Shown here: piece by piece, positions 1-5,297 of the stretch
Layout: every line of letters begins with the position of its first letter
Numbering within the stretch: the first letter of the stretch is position 1
From: Desulfobacterales bacterium
GTDB taxonomy: Bacteria > Desulfobacterota > Desulfobacteria > Desulfobacterales > Desulfosalsimonadaceae
Direction of reading: 5' to 3'
DNA length: 5,891 nucleotides
NCBI GenBank assembly: GCA_007135795.1
Contig: SLIE01000324.1
Coordinates: forward strand, 1-5,891
Notes under the pieces: model-generated
What the model was told of the DNA's origin: nothing
The model's input: the letters and a program-made list of their open reading frames with translations, nothing else
Database searches by the model: none
Program-made: the position numbers and the translations under genes

Positions 1-599
1 AAACAGCGCAAATCGCTCATGACAGGGGGCTTAAAAATATCTTCGTCACCAACGGGTATATGTCGACCGAAGCGCTGGAAATCATAGCGCCCTTCCTGGA
101 CGCGGCAAATGTCGATTTAAAGGCGTTCACCGAGGCGTTTTATAAAAATCAGTGCAGCGCCAGGCTTGCGCCGGTTCTTGAATCCCTTCGTACCATGAAA
201 AAGCTGGGTATCTTTGTTGAAGTAACCACCTTGATCATTCCGGGTTTAAATGACAGTGCAGATGAACTGGGGAACCTGGCCGGTTTTATTGCAGATGAAC
301 TGGGGAATGAAACCCCCTGGCACGTTAGCCGGTTTCATCCGACGTACAAACTCATGGATCGTCCGGCAACCGGGGTGTCCAAACTGATGGAGGCAAGGCA
401 GATCGGAATCGACAGGGGGCTCCAATACGTTTATACCGGCAACATCCCCGGCAACGGAACAGAAAGCACATTTTGTTACAATTGCGGAAAAGTAATGATT
501 GAACGAAGGGGCTACACGGTGATCAATAACCGGATCAAGAAGAACAATTGCCCTGATTGCGGCGCAAGTATTAACGGAGTTGGGCTTGCGAATATATAG
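1..599 (+). CDS. amrS: AmmeMemoRadiSam system radical SAM enzyme AmrS, 3' part
   Basis: The frame is open from the window edge (first full codon at 3) to a TAG at 597-599, so the 5' end, including the CxxxCxxC cluster motif, lies outside the window. Visible landmarks fit the AmrS branch of radical SAM proteins: FVTNGY (visible residues 14-19), VDLKAF (about 37-42), a TTLIIPGLND strand (about 75-84), a WHVSRFHP segment (about 106-113), and YTGNIPG. A C-terminal zinc-ribbon-like CxxC...CxxC has its Cys codons at 474, 483, 549 and 558. In this family such proteins are encoded with or near Memo-like and AMMECR1-like proteins; the substrate is not established to my knowledge. The stop lies inside the next gene, which implies an operon. 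The end (INGVGLANI) differs slightly from the usual PGVW-type tail I recall. The family assignment is firm; a pyruvate-formate-lyase-activase-like annotation is the main alternative name. Confidence 0.9.
   Translation, partial: TAQIAHDRGLKNIFVTNGYMSTEALEIIAPFLDAANVDLKAFTEAFYKNQCSARLAPVLESLRTMKKLGIFVEVTTLIIPGLNDSADELGNLAGFIADELGNETPWHVSRFHPTYKLMDRPATGVSKLMEARQIGIDRGLQYVYTGNIPGNGTESTFCYNCGKVMIERRGYTVINNRIKKNNCPDCGASINGVGLANI
576..579 (+). promoter_or_regulatory. Ribosome binding site that decides the kamA start
   Basis: GGAG at 576-579 lies inside the last codons of amrS. A TTG at 580 would touch it with no spacing, while the next in-frame TTG at 586 has a 6-nt spacer, so 586 is the better start. 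No in-frame ATG occurs before codon 52, which is too far inside the conserved region. Confidence 0.55.
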
Positions 600-1668
600 C
601 ACAAGGGACGAAAATGCTTCGTGGCGGCAAATTCTGGCCGGGAGCGTTATTTCAGAAGAACAGTTGAACAAATACCTTCCATTTGCCCGGGCTTCTGCCG
701 GTGAAATCGCATCAGTCGCGAAGCAGTATCCGATGCGGATAAATCCATATTTCCTGTCGTTGATCAAAGCGCCAGGTGATCCGATAGCCCGCCAGGTAAT
801 CCCTGATCCTTTAGAGCTTGCCGGGTGTGGTGCAATTGAAGACCCTCTCACCGAAGACCTTCAGTCACCGGTTGATAACCTGATTCATCGCTATCCGGAT
901 CGCGTGCTTTTTTTGGTTTCAGGACAGTGTGCCGTATACTGTCGTCACTGTATGCGCAAAAGAAACGCGGGTGTCAAGCATTCGGTTCATTCAAGTGATA
1001 TTGAAGGGGTAGTGAAATATATCCGACGGACCCCCGCTATAAAGGAAGTAATTCTTTCAGGCGGTGATCCACTGCTTTTGAAGAAAGCGTTGCTGGAAGA
1101 GATCCTTTTGCAATTAAAAGGGATTCAACATGTTCAGCGACTTCGCATTCATACACGGGTCCCCTGTGTCCTCCCCCAGCGGATAACAGCCGAGCTTGTG
1201 GATCTACTGCGACGATTTTCACCGCTATATCTGAATATTCAGTTTAACCACCCGGATGAATTGACACCCGAGGCTATACGTGCCTGTGAAATGCTTGCCA
1301 ATGTCGGGATTGTTCTGGGAAGTCAAACCGTTTTGCTAAAGGGTGTCAATGATAACCCGGATATCATGGTGGATCTCATGGAAAAACTGCTTTGCTGCCG
1401 TGTGCGTCCATATTACCTTCACCATCCGGACCCGGTCAGGGGGACGATGCATTTCCGGGTGCCGGTAGAAACAGGGCTTGATATTATGAAAGGATTGCGG
1501 GGCAGGATCTCGGGCATGGGTATTCCTCAATACGTAATGGATCTGCCCGGCGGCGGGGGTAAGGTGTTGGTGTCAGATGCCTACACAACCAAAAGCCCGG
1601 GTAAAGCCCCATGTAAAGCATTGGTCATCAAAAATTATACAGGGAAATCCTTTTATTATCCATTGTGA
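586..1668 (+). CDS. kamA: KamA family radical SAM protein, lysine 2,3-aminomutase-like
   Basis: Cytoplasmic radical SAM/PLP enzyme predicted to interconvert L-lysine and L-beta-lysine. With the TTG at 586 it has 360 residues. RQVIP is near 69-73 and HRYPDR near 100-105. The cluster motif CxxxCxxC is at Cys115, 119 and 122, SGGDPL is near 160, TRVPCVLPQRIT near 190-200, and the PLP lysine motif PGGGGK ends at Lys326. Asp282 and Asp319 are 37 residues apart, the same spacing as the two lysine-binding aspartates (293 and 330) I recall for Clostridium lysine 2,3-aminomutase, which favours lysine over glutamate. PGGGGK separates it from EpmB, which has a different motif there. It is shorter than the about 416-residue clostridial enzyme: only 34 residues follow Lys326, so the C-terminal zinc-binding Cys cluster is absent, and Asn257 sits where the fourth zinc Cys would be. 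No ablB-like acetyltransferase follows. It overlaps amrS by 14 nt. Confidence 0.85.
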   Translation: MRIYSTRDENASWRQILAGSVISEEQLNKYLPFARASAGEIASVAKQYPMRINPYFLSLIKAPGDPIARQVIPDPLELAGCGAIEDPLTEDLQSPVDNLIHRYPDRVLFLVSGQCAVYCRHCMRKRNAGVKHSVHSSDIEGVVKYIRRTPAIKEVILSGGDPLLLKKALLEEILLQLKGIQHVQRLRIHTRVPCVLPQRITAELVDLLRRFSPLYLNIQFNHPDELTPEAIRACEMLANVGIVLGSQTVLLKGVNDNPDIMVDLMEKLLCCRVRPYYLHHPDPVRGTMHFRVPVETGLDIMKGLRGRISGMGIPQYVMDLPGGGGKVLVSDAYTTKSPGKAPCKALVIKNYTGKSFYYPL

Positions 1669-1756
1669 AATAACGACAAGCGCATAACAAATATTGCGGG
1701 GAAGTCCTGGAAGGAGATGTTGATTGATTGGTCTCTGGGATGCCTGATTATAATTC

Positions 1757-1926
1757 ACGATTCCGTAAAAAGCCCAATATCTGCGTTACGCGCAATCTCT
1801 TAGAATTTGCGGCTTACGCCTTGTAGATATACACATACATTTAAGTACGCTGTATTCTTCGAGATTGCGCAAGCCTCGATCTTGAGCTTTTACAAAGTGG
1901 TCTGATCGTGATTTTTACGAGTTCGT
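1757..1926. repeat. Nested imperfect palindrome, MITE/REP-like intergenic element
   Basis: Three pairs of inverted arms lie one inside the other. The outer pair is ACGA-N3-CGTAAAAA at 1757-1771 and its reverse complement at 1912-1926. The middle pair is 1765-1781 against 1878-1893, where GATATTGGGCTTTTTAC and GATCTTGAGCTTTTAC are the compared strands. The inner pair is a perfect 10-bp GCGCAATCTC at 1790-1799 against GAGATTGCGC at 1861-1870, with weaker AGAAT/ATTCT pairing inside. About 170 bp can therefore fold back on itself. It encodes no protein and sits between convergent genes. I recall similar 'CTTGAGCTTTTTAC' intergenic repeats in Desulfobacterales genomes, but could not check copy number. 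A non-autonomous mobile element or a convergent-gene terminator/insulator are both possible. Confidence 0.6.
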
Positions 1927-1955
1927 CATAATTGACTATCTCGTGAAAAGTCACG
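1907..1955. terminator. Hairpin next to the rseC stop codon, possible terminator
   Basis: CGTGATTTTTACGAG (1907-1921) can pair imperfectly with CTCGTGAAAAGTCACG (1940-1955) around an 18-nt loop. It ends one base before the rseC stop (1957-1959) and partly shares bases with the outer arm of the larger palindrome, so the two folds are mutually exclusive. There is no clean U-tract on either strand, so factor-independent termination is uncertain. Its position between convergent kamA and rseC is where a bidirectional terminator would be expected. Confidence 0.4.
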
Positions 1956-1956
1956 G

Positions 1957-2454
1957 TTATGATTTTTCTCTGAGTTTCTCTTTATGATCGCACTCTTCAG
2001 GAGAGGAAGGGGCGGTGCCTGGTTTTTTTACAGTCAAGATGACAGGTTTGTATTTATCCGTTTTTTTTGCCCTTCGTTCCAGCAACAAGAGAATGACAAT
2101 TGAGACAATAAAAGCTGCAAATCCTGTTCCTGCAGCCCCTGCGGAGCGGTCTATGCCGTAAGCCGGCGCTACTATAGATTCCCCGACGAGAGCCCCTATC
2201 AAAAGCACAATGATCGGAAAAATATACAGAAGCAGTGAAAGCTGTAGCAGGCGAGAAGTTTTGAAATCCAGAAGGACCGTATCTCCCAGCCTTGCTTTGA
2301 CCGGATTTATAGCGAGAAATTCCATGTCTTTCCCACCACCCATGGTGTTGCAGAGATTTCTTTCCGAACATGCCGCACATCCTGAGGTGCGCTGCGTCTT
2401 GACCATGGCGTAATCGCCGGAAAGGTCTGTCACTATTGCTGTTTCCTTGGCCAT
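1957..2454 (-). CDS. rseC: SoxR-reducing system / RseC family membrane protein
   Basis: Predicted 165-residue inner-membrane protein, close to the 159 residues of E. coli RseC. An N-terminal domain begins AIVTDLSG and carries a CxxCx5C motif (Cys26, 29, 35) in a hydrophilic beta-rich stretch. Two hydrophobic segments follow, about 69-93 and 108-126, each followed by charged residues (ERRAKK after the second). The tail is hydrophilic and Lys/Glu-rich. RseC proteins are linked to the SoxR-reducing (Rsx) and Rnf complexes in proteobacteria, and the gene lies 226 bp downstream of an rnfB fusion on the same strand, consistent with help in Rnf-type cluster assembly or redox maintenance. The ATG at 2454 was chosen because family similarity begins there. 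The frame stays open to an ATG at 2574, but that extension would run through a strong hairpin and has no family similarity. The RBS before 2454 (AGGA, 3-nt spacer) is tight. Confidence 0.85.
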   Translation of the reverse strand: MAKETAIVTDLSGDYAMVKTQRTSGCAACSERNLCNTMGGGKDMEFLAINPVKARLGDTVLLDFKTSRLLQLSLLLYIFPIIVLLIGALVGESIVAPAYGIDRSAGAAGTGFAAFIVSIVILLLLERRAKKTDKYKPVILTVKKPGTAPSSPEECDHKEKLREKS

Positions 2455-2546
2455 ATATCCTGTAGAGCGATTGTGGGATTTAATAAAGAAGTCTGAAGCA
2501 ATACCGCTTTGACGATTATTGTTTTCAGGCCCGACAGATAAACACA

Positions 2547-2601
2547 GCTCCCGGAACATACAAGTAAGAAACATTGTAATGTTTCAGTATGCTCCGGGAG
2601 C
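2547..2601 (-). terminator. Cruciform-like hairpin between rnfB and rseC
   Basis: Arms of 15 nt, GCTCCCGGAACATAC (2547-2561) and GTATGCTCCGGGAGC (2587-2601), pair with one mismatch. Inside the loop is a second perfect 8-bp palindrome, GAAACATT (2568-2575) and AATGTTTC (2578-2585). Seen from the minus strand it lies 80 nt after the rnfB stop and 93 nt before the rseC start. The following minus-strand sequence is only modestly U-rich (TGTGTTTATC), so it could be a partial terminator/attenuator, an mRNA-stabilising end for rnfB, or a protein-binding palindrome upstream of rseC. Confidence 0.5.
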
Positions 2602-2680
2602 CATTTTAAAAAATATTCCGTATTTCAATTGAAGATGGGCAGAAGCTTGAAGTTTACGCTCCTGCACCCTTATCCATTTA

Positions 2681-4747
2681 CTATCCTGCTTTTTTCAGTT
2701 CATGCCGCTGATGCTCCGGCATGTAGCATATAATACCACAACGAAGGCACCTGGAAGCCTCGGCGCTTGCATCCTGAGCTGAAAATCCGAGTTCTATTTC
2801 CGGACATCTGCCGGGAACTTCCGATACGGAACACGTGGGCATGATATGCCGTTTGCTGCTGTTGACGTTTTCAAGCGAATCCACATCCTGAAGAACCGTT
2901 TCGGACCGCAGTACTTTTTCCGGAAGTGTAAGGTCCATGTCGTACATAATCATGTGAACAGACGCGGCTGATCGTCTGCCACCCGCGATAGCGCGAATAG
3001 CGGCGCTATAGTCGGTAACTGGGTCGCCTGCGGCCAGAAGTCCTTTTTCTTCACTGTAGAAGGGGTTTTTGTATGGTTGAATACCTTCCCAGTATATCGG
3101 TTCGTCAACAGGGGTCTCATCCGTATCCGCAATTCCGGTTCGCCGGAAAATAAGTTCAGGAAGCCTTCCGGAATCAACAATAAAGTTTCCTGCAGATATT
3201 ACATAAGCGGTTTTGCTGTTACGATCTTCGTATTCGATCGCTGTCAGTTGATTGTCTTCGCCAATGAATTTGGTTATGCAAGCATCGAATATAAGGTTTG
3301 CACCACTATTTTCGAGCGTGTCCAATTGCTTCTGATCCAGTGCCGGATCGGCTTTACTGTTTCTGAAAACAAAGGAGACGTTTTCAGCACCCAACTGTTT
3401 ACAGATAGCAACGGCTGTCGATGCGATTTCAGTTCCCCCTGCGATTACGACATCTTTGGCAAGCTTGACGTTGCCGTCGTTTTCCATTGCACTCTTTATG
3501 ACATCGATAAGAAGGTATACACCTGGAACCGGTTCTTCAATTTTGGTGCCGGACAGTCTTTCGGTGCGGCTGTCAAATCCACCGGAAGCAAGAATTACCG
3601 CTTCGAAATCTTCTTTCAGCAGTGATGCGATGGTGAAGTCCCGGCCAAGCGTGGCGTTGGTCACGGTGTTGACACCAATTTCACGGATGCCCTCAATATC
3701 CCATTCAAGTATGTTACGAGGGAGTCGGTATCCGGCGATGGCTTTTCTGAGCAAACCGCCCAGTTGCGGATTCGCTTCAAAAACGGTCGGGGCATGCCCC
3801 AGTCTTGCGGCGAAAAACGCTGCTGACAGCCCTTCCACACCGCCACCGATGATAGCTATTTTCCGGTTTGTGGCAGGGGCGACGAAAGGTTGAGAGCGCT
3901 GTCCGCTTTCAAATTCAACATCGGCGGCATAACGTTTCAGAAAGTTGATGGCTACCGGTTCATCCACCAAAGTTCGCCTGCACTCGTCTTCACAGGGGCG
4001 AGGACAGATCCGGCCGATAACGGTAGGGAACGGGTTGCGCTCCTTTATGACCTGAACCGCTTTTGAATAGTCACCCTCACTGACATGGCTGATATATGCC
4101 GGAATGTTGATTCCTGCGGGACAAGCTCGCTGGCATGGCGTTGTGCAGTCTTCGGTGGTGTATTCCTGTAAAATGCGTCTGGTTACGGAAGATAATTTAA
4201 TGATGTGCTTGGGGCAGACCCGCTCGCAGGTGCCGCATCCGGTGCATTTGTCTTCAAGAACGATCGGAAGGCCATCCGCTCCCATGACAATGGCATCAAA
4301 AGGACATGCACGCATGCAGGACGCCAATCCCAAGCATCCGATATTGCATACTTTCATGCCACCGTAAAGCAGGGAAGCCGCCTGGCAGTCGCTCAAACCC
4401 GTGTACTGAAATTTCTGAGCCGCTGTTTCCACGCTGTAATTACAACCCGGACGTGCAATGTCGGGTTCTTTTGCTTCAACACTCATCCCCATGACAGCTG
4501 CTATGGCTTCGGCGAGGTCGGCGCCGCCCGCAACACAGGAAGACGGAGATGCTTTGCCGGCAGCAATCGCTTCTGCGTTCGGTCCGCATCCCGGATAGCC
4601 GCATCCTCCGCAATTAGCCCCGGGAAGAAGATCATCGATTTTCTCTACAAGGGGGTCCACGTAAACATAAAAAATTTTGGACGCTGCGGCCAGGCCCGAA
4701 CCGATTACAATACCCAGACCGCCCATCATCAGGACTGCATCTATCAT
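2681..4747 (-). CDS. rnfB: RnfB fused to GltD/NfnB-like FAD oxidoreductase
   Basis: Multi-cluster electron-transfer protein of 688 residues, predicted to sit on the cytoplasmic face via an N-terminal helix (about 4-28). The RnfB cluster domain is CxxCx4Cx16C (Cys46, 49, 54, 71). It is followed by the RnfB-style DCxAA (Cys121) and a two-cluster ferredoxin: CNIGC at 134-138, CMRAC at 144-148, and Cys168, 171, 174, 178. From about 196 a GltD/dihydropyrimidine-dehydrogenase-type cluster domain begins (Cys201, 205, 209 and Cys248, 252, 256). An FAD fold follows with GGGVEG at 301-306, acidic Glu324, and AAGD at 572-575. The second dinucleotide motif (AGGTEIA, 436-442) departs from the usual GGGNTA-type form. 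A C-terminal RCLRC (Cys667, 670) resembles the motif normally found at the front of GltD-type cluster domains. Ordinary RnfB is much shorter and ends near residue 190 of this chain. No other rnf gene adjoins it: it is first in its transcript, and rseC follows. Fusions of this kind may be common in Desulfobacterota; I cannot check. Confidence 0.9.
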   Translation of the reverse strand: MIDAVLMMGGLGIVIGSGLAAASKIFYVYVDPLVEKIDDLLPGANCGGCGYPGCGPNAEAIAAGKASPSSCVAGGADLAEAIAAVMGMSVEAKEPDIARPGCNYSVETAAQKFQYTGLSDCQAASLLYGGMKVCNIGCLGLASCMRACPFDAIVMGADGLPIVLEDKCTGCGTCERVCPKHIIKLSSVTRRILQEYTTEDCTTPCQRACPAGINIPAYISHVSEGDYSKAVQVIKERNPFPTVIGRICPRPCEDECRRTLVDEPVAINFLKRYAADVEFESGQRSQPFVAPATNRKIAIIGGGVEGLSAAFFAARLGHAPTVFEANPQLGGLLRKAIAGYRLPRNILEWDIEGIREIGVNTVTNATLGRDFTIASLLKEDFEAVILASGGFDSRTERLSGTKIEEPVPGVYLLIDVIKSAMENDGNVKLAKDVVIAGGTEIASTAVAICKQLGAENVSFVFRNSKADPALDQKQLDTLENSGANLIFDACITKFIGEDNQLTAIEYEDRNSKTAYVISAGNFIVDSGRLPELIFRRTGIADTDETPVDEPIYWEGIQPYKNPFYSEEKGLLAAGDPVTDYSAAIRAIAGGRRSAASVHMIMYDMDLTLPEKVLRSETVLQDVDSLENVNSSKRHIMPTCSVSEVPGRCPEIELGFSAQDASAEASRCLRCGIICYMPEHQRHELKKAG

Positions 4748-4753
4748 AATTTA

Positions 4754-4757
4754 CTCC
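4754..4757 (-). promoter_or_regulatory. Ribosome binding site of the rnfB fusion
   Basis: On the minus strand GGAG is followed by TAAATT and then the ATG at 4747-4745. This is an ideal 6-nt spacing, and it confirms the start and therefore the N-terminal membrane helix. Confidence 0.75.
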
Positions 4758-4828
4758 ACAAAAATAAATATTAAAGTGCCAACCATCATGTACCGATTAG
4801 CATTAGGGAATACAAAAATCAAAAAAAA

Positions 4829-4858
4829 TTTATATCATGATTTTTTTCTCATGTCCAA
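4829..4858 (-). promoter_or_regulatory. Possible sigma-70 promoter for rnfB-rseC
   Basis: On the minus strand there is an extended -10, TG-A-TATAAA (plus-strand 4829-4837). A weak -35, TTGGAC (4853-4858), lies 18 nt upstream. Transcription would begin near 4822 and leave a leader of about 75 nt. The -35 is poor and the region is very AT-rich, so chance matches are easy. Confidence 0.35.
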
Positions 4859-4890
4859 CTGAAAAACCAAGGCAATGAGACTGTTTGCAA

Positions 4891-4960
4891 TATGTGACAG
4901 AATGTTAAAAAATCAAGACTCAACAAGACTCAAATTGTTGGGTGCATAAAAAGTCACATA
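4891..4960. repeat. Tandem 10-bp direct repeat inside an inverted repeat, candidate operator
   Basis: CAAGACTCAA occurs twice without a gap, at 4914-4923 and 4924-4933. The second copy overlaps a perfect 6-bp inverted repeat, CAACAA (4921-4926) and TTGTTG (4935-4940). The group is flanked by 8-bp inverted arms, TATGTGAC (4891-4898) and GTCACATA (4953-4960). The 10-bp period places the two direct copies on the same face of the helix, as for regulators that bind direct repeats. The site lies upstream of the proposed rnfB promoter. The cognate regulator is unknown and the function is inferred. Confidence 0.45.
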
Positions 4961-4979
4961 AAAAATTTATAATTTGAAA

Positions 4980-5009
4980 AATGCTCATTAACGGGGTTGC
5001 CTGAGCATT
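4980..5009 (-). terminator. Terminator-like hairpin upstream of rnfB
   Basis: AATGCTCA (4980-4987) and TGAGCATT (5002-5009) are perfect 8-bp arms around a 14-nt loop. Read on the minus strand the right arm runs into a short T-run (TGAGCATTTTTC), as in a weak intrinsic terminator. It would stop any leftward RNA started to the right of 5009, so it could be a leader attenuator for rnfB or protect rnfB from read-through. The stem is AT-rich and I recognised no riboswitch class in the adjoining sequence. Confidence 0.35.
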
Positions 5010-5217
5010 GTTTGAACCAATCGGGACCTTTTACCCACGGTCGTCCTTCTCGAAATCATGACAGTGCCCTGCCAACCGTTTCCCCACACATTCCAATTTA
5101 TATGGTTTTAATAACTAAAATTAGAAATTGATGCACTCGTCGTGAATTTAAAATCGCTACAAGGACGTAGATGGTACTTTTTAAGACGCCGTTATAAGTT
5201 GGCAATAATTTGTCTAC

Positions 5218-5250
5218 TTGACGAATCCAGGGGCAAGTATATAGTATAAT
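5218..5250 (+). promoter_or_regulatory. Sigma-70-type promoter of punA
   Basis: TTGACG at 5218-5223 (5 of 6 to the -35 consensus) is followed after 16 nt by TATAGT at 5240-5245 (5 of 6). A perfect TATAAT overlaps at 5245-5250, but its spacing of 21 nt is too long for that -35. Transcription would start near 5252-5257, giving a leader of about 45 nt before the punA ATG. It is the best promoter-like sequence in the window. Confidence 0.6.
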
Positions 5251-5286
5251 TTCAAAAATTCCGACAAATTTAAAATGGCAAATTGT

Positions 5287-5292
5287 GGGGGA
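5287..5292 (+). promoter_or_regulatory. Ribosome binding site of punA
   Basis: A purine run, GGGGGA, ends 5 nt before the ATG at 5298. An out-of-frame ATG at 5293-5295 is too close to this run to compete. Confidence 0.55.
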
Positions 5293-5297
5293 ATGAA

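Larger units (their letters stand above)
4748..5297. other. Divergent AT-rich intergenic region between rnfB and punA
   Basis: This stretch of 550 bp contains no reading frame I can support: start-stop frames are short and lack a credible RBS or codon pattern. It is visibly more AT-rich than the flanking genes. It holds the separately listed rnfB promoter and RBS, the repeat cluster at 4891-4960, the hairpin at 4980-5009 and the punA promoter. Between about 5010 and 5217 I see little beyond AT-rich sequence and a small CTAC-N6-GTAG hairpin near 5157-5170. Confidence 0.6.

Noticed and set aside
246..851. Minus-strand open frame of 201 codons
   Set aside because: It lies antisense to amrS and kamA, both of which have clear family motifs. 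It has no recognisable motif or RBS and is a shadow frame.
1711..1803. Possible 27-codon peptide after AAGGAG, TTG at 1720 to TAG at 1801
   Set aside because: RBS spacing is only 3 nt, it runs into the palindromic repeat, and it has no recognisable features; probably chance.
2455..2574. N-terminal extension of rseC to an ATG at 2574
   Set aside because: The extra 40 residues have no family similarity and their first codons fall within the strong hairpin at 2547-2601. The start at 2454 matches the family.
3077..3625. Plus-strand open frame of 182 codons inside rnfB
   Set aside because: It is antisense to the flavoprotein part of the rnfB fusion, which is supported by FAD motifs, and shows no protein-family character of its own.
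4205..4774. Plus-strand open frame of 189 codons
   Set aside because: It is antisense to the ferredoxin and RnfB domains of rnfB; its Cys and His content mirrors the Gly/Cys codons of the opposite strand.
4770..4782. Sigma-54-like TTGGCAC on the minus strand before rnfB
   Set aside because: The -24 half looks right, but the required GC at -12 is absent (AT instead).
4891..4960. CRP/FNR-type site from TGTGA and TCACA
   Set aside because: The half-sites are more than 50 bp apart rather than 6, so they cannot form a standard site; kept only as part of the general repeat block.
4980..5060. Riboswitch upstream of rnfB or punA
   Set aside because: No consensus of the classes I know (SAM, TPP, glycine, c-di-GMP, preQ1, fluoride) could be matched to the hairpin and its flanks.
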